Origin: Planctomycetota bacterium
Lineage (GTDB): Bacteria > Planctomycetota > Phycisphaerae > Tepidisphaerales > Tepidisphaeraceae
Assembly: GCA_023417885.1 (NCBI GenBank)
Contig: JAEZED010000217.1
Span: 21,004 to 85,003 of the forward strand
DNA length: 64,000 nucleotides
Direction: 5' to 3'
The translations under genes and the position numbers were made by a program. The notes under the pieces were generated by a model. That model had not been told where the DNA came from. It did not search any database and saw only the letters and a list, made by a program, of their open reading frames with translations. Each line of letters begins with the position of its first letter. Within the stretch, counting starts at the first letter, position 1. Below are positions 53,419-61,169 of this stretch, piece by piece.

Positions 53419-54204
53419 TCACGAACGCGTTGAGGGCGCTTGTTCGTCTTGAAAGACGTGCGTTCGGTGGTAGGCGAGGGCGGCGGCGTCCGGGGCGAAG
53501 CGATCCGGGAGGCGGAGCCGGCGGCCGGCGTAGTCGGTGAGCAGCGGCGAGAGGTCGCCCGCATCGCCGGCCGTCAGCGCGGGCGAGACCAGGAGGCGCA
53601 TGTCGTCATCAAACGAGATGAGCCCCCGGTCGAACGCGCGGTCGTGCAGCGCGTTCAGGCAGATGCCGTTGTGCGGATCGGCACGGCGCGCCGGCGCCGC
53701 GGCCCATGGGATGATGTGCGATGCGTTGAGCAGCGCGCGGTTGGACATGCCCGTCAGGGCGCAGCGCCCGCGGTAGCTCACGAGGACGGTGCTGCGGAAG
53801 AAGCCCTGGACGCGGCGCACCCTGACCGTGCGATCGACCTCGGTGGGCCCGTCGGGCGCGGCCGGCTCGTCCGGGAGATCGCGCGCGGCGGGCGCCTGGA
53901 GGCGTTCGTACGCCGCCTCCGCTTCGGCGGCGATCGCTTCGCTGTCGGCGCGGAACTGTTCCCAGACCTGCGCCTCCAGGCGGCTGCGGTTCGGCAGGCC
54001 GCGGATGCCGCGGGCCTGCTGCACGGGATCGAGGCTCGCGAAGTTGCACGCCTTCATCGCGACCGACGAGGGCGTGCGCCCCAGCCGCCCGGCGAGGGCG
54101 ATGATCTCCGGGTTGTGCTGGTGAAGCCGGCCGAAGGGCGTGCGGCAATAGAACCGGAACGCGACGAGCGTCTCCTCCCAGGTCCAGTTGCGTCGCTCCG
54201 CCAC
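53419..54204 (-). CDS. HNH endonuclease
   Basis: A 261-residue nuclease starting at GTG. The N-terminal ~80 residues (WTWEETLVAFRFYCRTPFG, then LGRTPSSVAMKACNFASLDP) are a helical DNA-binding module common to HNH restriction-like enzymes. The catalytic HNH motif runs from CALTGM (148-153) through SHIIPWA (His163) to DPHNGICLNALHDRAFD (Asn179, His187), with complete ββα-metal residues. Composition is GC-richer and TRPATAP-free compared with the upstream operon. It stands alone, 154 bases upstream of the Res-like gene and downstream of the palindromic repeat array. Likely a stand-alone restriction nuclease. Confidence 0.88.
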   Translation of the reverse strand: MAERRNWTWEETLVAFRFYCRTPFGRLHQHNPEIIALAGRLGRTPSSVAMKACNFASLDPVQQARGIRGLPNRSRLEAQVWEQFRADSEAIAAEAEAAYERLQAPAARDLPDEPAAPDGPTEVDRTVRVRRVQGFFRSTVLVSYRGRCALTGMSNRALLNASHIIPWAAAPARRADPHNGICLNALHDRAFDRGLISFDDDMRLLVSPALTAGDAGDLSPLLTDYAGRRLRLPDRFAPDAAALAYHRTHVFQDEQAPSTRS

Positions 54205-54296
54205 GCCGCCAGGATGGCAGCATCACCCCCCCGCCGCAAGGGCGACGGCGGTATGGCGCAGATGAGATTGGCGCGGCGAGCGCGCGGAGATGAAGC

Positions 54297-54326
54297 CACG
54301 AATGCCCACGAATGGTCACGAATGAG
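54297..54326. repeat. Three tandem 10-bp CACGAATG units
   Basis: CACGAATGCC, CACGAATGGT and CACGAATGAG directly follow each other. Similar (N)CACGAATGG tracts are scattered in many planctomycete-verrucomicrobial genomes. Non-coding, upstream of the HNH gene; 54327-54473 after it shows nothing recognisable. Confidence 0.6.
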
Positions 54327-54473
54327 GGACGTGACGCGTGTAGCGCTGCGCCCGTGCGCGTGACGGATCCCTCGCGGGGGCGATAACAGGAGACGACGGA
54401 CGCCGGAACGACACGTCCGATCAAAATGCCCCTGCCGCTCTCCGAGGGACGAAAGTGAACGGTTTCCGAACAA

Positions 54474-54999
54474 AAGTCGCGCGACTTGCGCCACATTCCG
54501 CGCGGAATGTGGCAGATTCCGCGCGGTTTTTGGAAGATTCCGCGCGACTTTTGTCATCTGCCGCGCGACTTGCGGGAAATGTCAACGGATTGCGCCAGAA
54601 GTCGCGCGACTTGCGGCACATTCCGCGCGACATTTGGAAGATTCCGCGCGACTTTTACCATCGGCTGCGCGACTTGCGGGAAAAGTCGTTGGATTGCGCG
54701 ACAAGTCGCGCGACTTCCGGCACATTCCGCGCGACTTGTGGCAGATTTCGCGCGTTTTTCGCCGCAAGCCGCGCGACTTGCGCGACAAGTCAGCGGATTG
54801 CGCGAGATGTCGCGCGGTTTTCGCCACGAGACGCGCGACCTGCGACGCAGGTCGCGCGACCGCCGGCGAAAATCGCGCGATCTGCGCCGGAAGCCAACGG
54901 ATTGCGCCGAAAGCCGCGCGGTTTCCGCCAGAAACCGCGCGGCCGGCGGCGGAAACTCATGAGTTTCCGTCAGATTCCCATGAGTTTCTTCCGCCGGCC
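54474..54999. repeat. Hierarchical 21-bp/104-bp palindromic repeat array
   Basis: About two dozen degenerate units carry a CGCGCG or related core (starts at 54478, 54499, 54520, 54541, 54562 ... 54978) at 21-bp spacing, with one 20-bp step per group. Four divergent units ending GGATTGCG (cores at 54583, 54687, 54791, 54895) are exactly 104 bp apart, defining a higher-order repeat of five units. Units pair into perfect palindromes: AAGTCGCGCGACTT at 54474, 54599 and 54703; 24 bp at 54490-54513; 13-bp arms at 54832-54858; 20 bp at 54950-54969. Since 104 is not a multiple of 3, reading frames shift at each group and the array cannot be coding. 55000-55252 beyond it shows nothing recognisable. 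Confidence 0.85.
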
Positions 55000-55252
55000 G
55001 AGGGACCTGCGCGGGGAAGCGTGGGTAATCGCCCGCCCGGCGGTGCCCCGCCGCCGGATCCAGCGCATGGCTCCCGGCTTCGGCGAGGAAGCCGAGGATG
55101 GCTTGGTACGAAGCTTCGAGAAAGCCGGAGATGGAGTCGGAGTATCACGCCCGCTTCATTTCCCGGAGATCAGGCTAGCGGGTTGTGTCGTGGGAGCAAG
55201 CGCACCCTGTGCCCTGGTCCCGGCCTCATCCCGCCCCTCGCACAGCCCGCCC

Positions 55253-56605
55253 TCACTTCCGCTGATCGATCAGTCGCTGCAGCACCGTCGCTGATGGGTA
55301 ACTGCTCAGCGAGGCGATGCCATGCGCAAGCTCAATTGGATAGAGTGCCCCCTCGTGCCGGCGGCTTAACAACGACGGCAGCGAGGAAAGGATGTGGTCG
55401 AGGCCGATGACGTCCTCCGGCTGCGGAAAGTCCGCGCGACGGACGTGTTCACCCGTCGGGAGGCTGAGGGCTAGGCGGGTGTAAGGGTCGATCTTCATGA
55501 GCACCTTCTCGCCCCAGTTGACGCGGAAGCCGTAGTCGGCCGGATCGAGCGAGGACCGCTGGACCTCCCGTCTCACATCGCCGTGAGAGAGAACCCGGTA
55601 GTGCGGCGGCTCGTTCGGTGCGGCCGGGGGCGTCTCCATTGTCGTCGCTGCGAGGAAGTCGGCGAAAGCTCCAGTCTTTTCTTGACCGCAGACATAGACG
55701 GGCCGACCCACCTCCTTCGCGTGCTGCAGGAACGCTCGCGTTGGAGGGACGAGCTTGGAGTACCGGTCTCGTAGAGTCAGTGGCCCGTCCTTCAGGAAGA
55801 GGGTGCGGCCCAGGATGCCAGGATCTGAATGGTGCCAAAGCAGCCGGATTGGCGTGAAAAGCATGAGATGCTCGGTGACAAGCATGTAGCCAGCGGCCAC
55901 ATTCTCCGATGCCGAGTCGTCCGCCATGTCAAGGTGTAGACCGATCAGATCGGTCAAGAACACACGGCCGCCACATTCGGGGCAATCCATCTCGATCTCC
56001 CCCGGCGGCAAGCCCGGCACCTGGTGCGCATCTCTGGCGTCTGGCGATCGGTGCGGGCATTCGAACGAAGGGGAGCGGTGCGGCCCTTCCGGACGCCACA
56101 AGCCAAACGCGAGCCATTCAAGCGTGCGGTGAAACTCGCCGCCGTGCTCGTTCCGCAGTGTCTCCTTCACGATGTGCCGAACGGCATCATAGTTAGTGCC
56201 TAGCGACGTGCGGACGTTGCGGAGTGGAAACACCGACGGAAGGAAGACGCCTGAGTCACGCAGCACGTCCTGGAGCAAAAGCGGATGCGGCTGCTCCGGA
56301 TCGATCGCCCCGAGCTTGACCCGGTCCAAACTCACCAGCGCCGTCTTCACGAACGCCACCTCGCGCGGTGGCTTTTCGGTCGAGGTGACCTTCACGAACG
56401 AGCCGTCGACCGCCCAGACGTGAGTAGGTGGCTCGGCCTGCGACGGAACCGGCCGCCACTTCGTTGCATCATCCGGAGTGGGTGGAGGCGGCGCATGTTC
56501 GAAGCCGTCGACAAGATCTCTGACCCACTCGCTCCTCGCGAGGTCGAGGTGGCCGAGCTTGCTTGCAGTTTCCGCCGCGAGACGACCGCTGCTGCCATAT
56601 GGCAT
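55253..56605 (-). CDS. nurA: NurA-domain nuclease
   Basis: A 450-residue protein of the NurA 5'-3' nuclease family. The first catalytic Asp67 lies in VWAVDGSFVKV, and a second acidic site in LFLKDGPLTLRDRYS near residue 275. A zinc-binding insert CPHRSPDARDAHQVPG/CPECGGRVFL (near 180-212) is an addition not found in archaeal NurA. Archaeal NurA works with the HerA hexamer in double-strand-break resection; bacterial HerA-NurA pairs are mostly anti-phage. The start, 3 bases after the herA stop, marks a single operon. Confidence 0.85.
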   Translation of the reverse strand: MPYGSSGRLAAETASKLGHLDLARSEWVRDLVDGFEHAPPPPTPDDATKWRPVPSQAEPPTHVWAVDGSFVKVTSTEKPPREVAFVKTALVSLDRVKLGAIDPEQPHPLLLQDVLRDSGVFLPSVFPLRNVRTSLGTNYDAVRHIVKETLRNEHGGEFHRTLEWLAFGLWRPEGPHRSPSFECPHRSPDARDAHQVPGLPPGEIEMDCPECGGRVFLTDLIGLHLDMADDSASENVAAGYMLVTEHLMLFTPIRLLWHHSDPGILGRTLFLKDGPLTLRDRYSKLVPPTRAFLQHAKEVGRPVYVCGQEKTGAFADFLAATTMETPPAAPNEPPHYRVLSHGDVRREVQRSSLDPADYGFRVNWGEKVLMKIDPYTRLALSLPTGEHVRRADFPQPEDVIGLDHILSSLPSLLSRRHEGALYPIELAHGIASLSSYPSATVLQRLIDQRK

Positions 56606-56608
56606 GGC

Positions 56609-58651
56609 TCACCTCGTGCTCCCGCCCGACTTGGGCGGCTCGTACTTACGGGCTTGGACGGGTACAACGAATCGATGGCTCTGCGTCAGCATCCGCATGT
56701 AGCCCGGCGTGCGGCTGCGCAGAATGTCACCCTCGTGCCCCGCGAACGCGACCTGACGCCTTGCGAGCGCCGCCGTCTCGTCCCTGCTGGATAGATGACC
56801 AATGAAGAAGTTCTCTGTCTGGTCGAGAAGATCTCGGTTGACCGTGCTGGGGGACTGCGTGCTGTACACCATGCCGACGTGAAACTTGGCTCCCTCCTTG
56901 GCAAAGCGGGCGTATGGGCCTGTGAGATCTTTGTCGTTCACCGGGAAGAGGTTGTGCGCCTCCTCGAAGTAGAGCTGCACAAAGTGACCAGCAAGCTTGT
57001 TCGCGACGAACTTCGTCTCCTGATGCGAGAAGACCGCCCGGCTAAGCATGTCAGAGAAGTAACGGCGGATCTCGTCCGTTGCGTTGCCTAGGTCAAGGAT
57101 GATCGTCTTGCCCGCGTCGAGATCCCGGAGGATCTCTGCTACGAAATTCGTCGCCGTCGCATCATGGTACATCCGATATGGCGCGAGCAATGATGGACCC
57201 GATGAGCCTGGCGCGGGGACAAGGAAGTTCAAAAGCGCCTTGTCGTCGGCGTCGAACAAATCATTGCCGCTGCTCGACTGCAGCGGTTTCGACGGATTCT
57301 CGCGGACATACCGGGCGAAAGCCTCAAGCTCCTCGGCGAGGGTGGCGAGTGTGTTAGGCGGCGGCGACGCGTCACGTTTAACCAGATTGCGGTGCGGCGC
57401 GCTAAAACCAGGGCAGAAGTCTGCCGTTTCCTTCGCCTTCAGACCGAACGAGCGCAGGCGAGATTCGTCGCCTACGAATCCGGCTCGGTGCAGGATCGCC
57501 CAGTAAATCTGAATGCGACGTATCGCCCGCCGCTTCTCCGCAAACACATCTGTTCCCATCTTGGTGACAGTCAAAACATCCGGCAGCTCGACGCTGTAGA
57601 ATGCCTTGATGTAGTTTGACGTCTTGCCATCGCGCTCGAGCATCGAACGCAGCACCGTCATGCACTCGCCGGGCTGTGCGTAGAAGTTCAGCCGGAGCGG
57701 CTTACTCGGCGTAGTCGGGCGCGGAGTGAGCGCATACACGCCACATCGCTCCTCGTTGCCTGATCTCAACGAGCGATTGTCGTCCCAAGGATTGTCGTTA
57801 GCGTACTCGCCGTTCAGATCAAAAATGAGCTGTCCAACTTTGGGGGCATTCTCTTCTCCGCTGGCGTCTGCGGTCGCGTCGATCACTCCTTGCGCGATGA
57901 GCTTGACGACATTGCTCTTGCCAAGCCGCGTCTTCCCGAACATCGCACAACGGCGGCCAACAAAGTCGGTCATCGAAGTCATCGCGGGGATCTCCGGGCG
58001 TTCGCCGGACCGCGCCAAGCTGCATTCCATGGTGCGCAGATTCCCAAGCTGCACCCGCCGGACGTGTGGGACAGTGCCATTCACGATTAGCTCAAGCAGG
58101 TCGGCATCGGGCGCGAAGACTTCGTATCGGTGGGCGCTGACTACGTTATTGACGTCACCACTAAAGGCCAGCTTGGTGTTGTCATCCGGGTCAGCATAGA
58201 ACATGCCTAGCACGTCACAGTCGAGGGCTCCCCACTGAAGCTCACCCTGCGTCCACACGTCCAGCTCCGGCATCGCCTTCTTGTGCAGCTCGAAATACGT
58301 CTGCTGCACCTGACTGCTCAACGGGGTTGTGGCGACATCGGTGACTCGAAGTAGCGAGAAATGCAGCGGCAGCGCCCGCTCCTGCGATCGCTGCTCGCCC
58401 GTAGGCACCATGACGAGAAAAGATCCTCGCGGTAAGCCACCCACCGCGACCTTGTATGGGTCGCTCGTGATGAGCCTTGCCGTGTCGTAACCGAGCTCCA
58501 GAACGTAGCCGACAAATCGCATCTTTGCCGTCTCGCGCGCAGCTCGATAGCGGTTCTCCGAATCTAGGAACTTTCGGAGCCGGCTGATCGGATTTTCCTG
58601 AGAGACGGTCTGTTCAAACAGACCACCGACGGTGTTAGTTGGACTATGCAC
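56609..58651 (-). CDS. herA: HerA-like hexameric DNA-pumping ATPase (DUF87/FtsK-HerA fold)
   Basis: A 680-residue translocase. The N-terminal HAS-barrel-like part (VGYVLELGYDTARLIT, GLPRGSFLVMVPTGEQ) is followed by Walker A AMFGKTRLGKSNVVKL (P-loop 239-246). Walker B-type LIFDLNGEYAND and KTIILDLGNATDEI follow, then FVQLYFEEAHNLFP and the C-terminal STQSPSTVNRDLLDQTENF sensor region. It should form a hexamer feeding DNA to NurA. Its start overlaps the dam stop by 8 bases and its stop lies 3 bases before nurA. Confidence 0.9.
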   Translation of the reverse strand: MHSPTNTVGGLFEQTVSQENPISRLRKFLDSENRYRAARETAKMRFVGYVLELGYDTARLITSDPYKVAVGGLPRGSFLVMVPTGEQRSQERALPLHFSLLRVTDVATTPLSSQVQQTYFELHKKAMPELDVWTQGELQWGALDCDVLGMFYADPDDNTKLAFSGDVNNVVSAHRYEVFAPDADLLELIVNGTVPHVRRVQLGNLRTMECSLARSGERPEIPAMTSMTDFVGRRCAMFGKTRLGKSNVVKLIAQGVIDATADASGEENAPKVGQLIFDLNGEYANDNPWDDNRSLRSGNEERCGVYALTPRPTTPSKPLRLNFYAQPGECMTVLRSMLERDGKTSNYIKAFYSVELPDVLTVTKMGTDVFAEKRRAIRRIQIYWAILHRAGFVGDESRLRSFGLKAKETADFCPGFSAPHRNLVKRDASPPPNTLATLAEELEAFARYVRENPSKPLQSSSGNDLFDADDKALLNFLVPAPGSSGPSLLAPYRMYHDATATNFVAEILRDLDAGKTIILDLGNATDEIRRYFSDMLSRAVFSHQETKFVANKLAGHFVQLYFEEAHNLFPVNDKDLTGPYARFAKEGAKFHVGMVYSTQSPSTVNRDLLDQTENFFIGHLSSRDETAALARRQVAFAGHEGDILRSRTPGYMRMLTQSHRFVVPVQARKYEPPKSGGSTR

Positions 58652-59501
58652 GTTTCTCCCCTCCGGTCGAAAACTCCGCTGCGCGAGTGCGCGACGAGAT
58701 TAGCAGCTCTTCGTACTCACCACGGCTTTCCCCGTCGGCTGCGATCGAGCTGAAGCGGCCAACACACTTGTAACAGAAGCCGAACGCCATGTATAACCCT
58801 CGGATCGATGGATGTGCGGCGTTCGTCGCAAGCACCGTCGCCCCTCGATCACGAGCTGCCGCCAAGCACTTAACAAGGCGAACTTGATCCTCCCAGGAGA
58901 ACAGCACTTCGTTGTACTTGACAAAGCCGTTGAGGTTGTGCCGGACTGTATACGGTGGATCTGCGTAAACCACGTCGCCTTCGCGAGCCTCGGCGATCAC
59001 AGGCTGGAAGTCGCTGAGGCGCACCTCAGCGCGCTTCAGCCGTTCGGCCAGTGCAGCGAAGTCATCCGTGGGCAGGACGACGGCGCTTCTCGTTCCCACA
59101 GGGACATTGAACACCCCGCGCAAGTTGACGCGATAAATTCCGTTGAAACATGTGCGGTTGAGATAGATCACCCGGGCGGCGCGTGTCGCTGGTGTTCGCG
59201 GCCGCGAGGCCCGAACCTTGTAGTAGTAGTCAGCAGAGTGATTCCGGTGGTGCTTTCGGAGGTGCCGGAGGACGCCGTGCGGGTCAGTGCGGACACCCTC
59301 GTAAGCGCAAATGACGTCCGGGTTGATGTCTCCAAGGATCGCGGAACTTGGGGCGAGGTGGAAGAAAGCAGCGCCACCCCCTAGGAACGGCTCGATCCAT
59401 CGCCTGAATACCCCTCGCCGAAGCCAGTCGGAATGGCTCTGGACAAGCCACCGTTTGCCACCAGGCCACTTGAGGAAAGGAATTACGGACTGCCCCGACA
59501 C
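58644..59501 (-). CDS. dam: D12-class DNA adenine methylase (Dam-like)
   Basis: A 285-residue N6-adenine methyltransferase, alpha class. AdoMet motif FLKWPGGKRWLV at 9-20, then WIEPFLGGGAAFF and catalytic DPPY at 181-184 (VVYADPPYTV). The NR-rich stretch YLNRTCFNGIYRVN is typical of D12 enzymes. The start is a GTG at 59501; a longer frame upstream has no family similarity. It is the first gene of the Dam-HerA-NurA operon. It may methylate a self-marker that protects host DNA from HerA-NurA; the target sequence is unknown. Confidence 0.88.
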   Translation of the reverse strand: MSGQSVIPFLKWPGGKRWLVQSHSDWLRRGVFRRWIEPFLGGGAAFFHLAPSSAILGDINPDVICAYEGVRTDPHGVLRHLRKHHRNHSADYYYKVRASRPRTPATRAARVIYLNRTCFNGIYRVNLRGVFNVPVGTRSAVVLPTDDFAALAERLKRAEVRLSDFQPVIAEAREGDVVYADPPYTVRHNLNGFVKYNEVLFSWEDQVRLVKCLAAARDRGATVLATNAAHPSIRGLYMAFGFCYKCVGRFSSIAADGESRGEYEELLISSRTRAAEFSTGGEKRA

Positions 59502-59580
59502 AGTTCCAGTATCCCCAGTGCCTCGGCTCTTGCAAGCAGTGAGCTTCCGCGCGCCAGGTAGCCGGAGTCGCTCAGCACCG

Positions 59581-59874
59581 TCAACACGTGCGGCGCCGCG
59601 GGGCTGGGGGCTGATCCCCACCCACCCCCAGCAGCAACGCGCCGAGCACGACCTGCGGCCAGGGGCTTGGCTCAATGCCCGCCCACCGAAGGATGACGTC
59701 CGCTAGGCCGAACGTCACAGCCATGAAACCGGTGATCGCGAAGACAAAAGGGCGAGCGAGATGCTTGAACGCCTCGTCCTGCAACGATTCGCCCGGCTGC
59801 GGGAGTGATCTGCCGGAGAACGGCTGCCGCTTTTGTACCGGCTTCGATGAGGAGAATGGCTTGATGCCGGCCAC
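59581..59874 (-). CDS. Hypothetical protein with one TM, possibly incomplete
   Basis: A 97-residue frame with a GTG start (no stop in the frame up to 59953). It contains a hydrophilic Lys/Ser/Pro-rich start and a hydrophobic stretch FVFAITGFMAVTFGLADVIL with a second helix VVLGALLLGVGG. The end is unlike its neighbours and overlaps the region just upstream of dam, so the true gene may be truncated or frameshifted. No family recognised. Confidence 0.3.
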   Translation of the reverse strand: MAGIKPFSSSKPVQKRQPFSGRSLPQPGESLQDEAFKHLARPFVFAITGFMAVTFGLADVILRWAGIEPSPWPQVVLGALLLGVGGDQPPAPRRRTC

Positions 59875-60002
59875 GCGCAGCAGCTTACCGACAAAGCGCG
59901 CGAGGTTGTAGCGGTCACGGCGCGCGCGCTGACGTTGCAGCGAAGATCTCCGCTAACAGCAGCGGTGCGTACTTCGATCTCACGTAGAGGCTCCCGAGAC
60001 CA

Positions 60003-60135
60003 TCAGACCTCCTTGTTGTCGCCCGCCAGCAGGTGCAGCGCCTCAAGCTCGCGCAAGTTTCATGGACCCCCGCCTCATGTGCTCCATCTGGTTGAACTCC
60101 GTCGGTGCCGCTAAGCGGCTCTTGGTTTGATTACA
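60003..60135 (-). pseudogene. Frame-disrupted small gene remnant
   Basis: Two reading frames join a plausible protein: NQTKSRLAAPTEFNQMEHMR in one, then LRELEALHLLAGDNKEV followed by a stop at 60003-60005 in another. Removing one A from the ATGAAACTTG stretch merges them. Suggests a decayed gene or an indel error. Family unknown. Confidence 0.35.
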
Positions 60136-60163
60136 GGTTGGAACTCCGGGCCCAGTAGAAAGC

Positions 60164-60215
60164 CCACGCCCGCCGCGGGCCAACGGCGGGCGTGGTGGTA
60201 GCGGTCAGCGACCGC
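60164..60215. terminator. Two consecutive GC-rich hairpins
   Basis: Hairpin 1: perfect 12-bp arms (60164-60175 and 60184-60195) around an 8-base loop. Hairpin 2: GCGGTC-AGC-GACCGC at 60201-60215. They sit between two small degenerate genes with no U-tract. Terminator is the mildest reading; an element end or hairpin substrate is possible. Confidence 0.45.
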
Positions 60216-60240
60216 TGTTGCTGTATACCAGTCACCCGCT

Positions 60241-60452
60241 TCAGCGCGGTCGGCGGCGGCACGACTCCGATTCTGTCTCAAGTTCCCGCAGGAAGCCGTC
60301 GCGCTCGCACACATCGCGATCGTAGAACGCATCGAGCGTGGGCATAAGCTCGCCCGCCTCAATGCAGTCGAAACGCTCCACGGCGAACGAACGGACGGTT
60401 CCCGCACACGAACGAGGCCGCCTTCCACCACGAGGACGACGTGGGGCAACCC
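60241..60452 (-). pseudogene. Frame-disrupted small gene following the 168-codon gene
   Basis: A protein-like segment LPHVVLVVEGGLVRVRE in one frame (from about 60452) and RSFAVERFDCIEAGELMPTL, continuing to a stop at 60241-60243, in another. One indel near 60390 would join them into an acidic ~70-residue protein typical of small ORFs downstream of plasmid or phage-type genes. It lies right after the stop of the 60466-60972 gene. Confidence 0.35.
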
Positions 60453-60465
60453 CGTTGAAGTGGGA

Positions 60466-60972
60466 TCATTCGTTCGCCTCCGGCTCGATATCGGCCAACA
60501 TGTCCGTGTTGTAGTGCTGGAACTCGCCCGTCTCAAGCCACGATGCTAGCTCAGCAGGCGCATCACAAACAGCCTCACCGGTGACTTCTTCAAAGCGGCG
60601 ACGCCCTGCCTGAAGAAACGCACGGTGCTCTTCAGGGGTGCAGTAATCCTCGCCAGTCAGTTCGTCGGTGTGTGCAAACCTGAGGCAGTCGCCTTCAACA
60701 ACGGCATCCTCGGTCGAACGAACAAGACTCCAGTACACGTAATCGACTTCGGCTGAGTCGGACTCGCAATAGACGGTGGCTCTTGTCGTCTGCGCAACCC
60801 GCTGGAGCCAATGCTCCGGCGGAACGTATCGCGACAAGACGATCAGGGAAAGTAGCCTGCCGTTGAGGGTTGCCGCTGTCTTTCGCAGCAACACCCCCTC
60901 CTGCGGCAATAGGTCGGGCAATTCGCCAACAGGATTATGAATAATGATCCGATTCTCGACGACATTCGCCAT
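60466..60972 (-). CDS. Hypothetical cytoplasmic protein
   Basis: A 168-residue unrecognised protein, acidic, with NVVENRIIIHNPVGELPDLL at the start and SWLETGEFQHYNTDMLADIE at the end. GGAGG 5 bases upstream of ATG 60972 makes the start firm. No signal, TM or catalytic motif. Codon composition looks real on both halves. Lies in the accessory region between the Dam-HerA-NurA operon and the recombinase. Confidence 0.65.
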   Translation of the reverse strand: MANVVENRIIIHNPVGELPDLLPQEGVLLRKTAATLNGRLLSLIVLSRYVPPEHWLQRVAQTTRATVYCESDSAEVDYVYWSLVRSTEDAVVEGDCLRFAHTDELTGEDYCTPEEHRAFLQAGRRRFEEVTGEAVCDAPAELASWLETGEFQHYNTDMLADIEPEANE

Positions 60973-60977
60973 GGGCG

Positions 60978-60982
60978 CCTCC
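60978..60982 (-). promoter_or_regulatory. Ribosome binding site fixing the 60972 start
   Basis: GGAGG, 5 bases before ATG 60972 on the minus strand. Confidence 0.7.
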
Positions 60983-61169
60983 AAAGGTATTGGTATTAGT
61001 GCTGCGCGATTTCAGGTGCGACAGCCGCATTGCTCAAGGCCGCCCAAGCCAAGCGGCCCAGTGCAAGCCATCTACATCGTCTTGTCGAGCTTTGGAGGGA
61101 CGCTTCTTAGCTGCTTACGCTTTTAACGTTCATTTATGATCTCGGTAGCACCGTTGTCTGTCATGACCC

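Noticed and set aside
54474..54999. CRISPR array
   Set aside because: Units are degenerate, contiguous at 21 bp and lack constant repeats with unique spacers; no cas gene is present.
54455..55294. Long open frames on both strands across the palindromic array, up to 279 codons, giving Arg/Ser-rich heptad-like proteins
   Set aside because: The 104-bp higher-order repeat is not a multiple of 3, so frames shift at each group. No ribosome binding site, and all frames are equally open because of composition. Treated as non-coding repeat.
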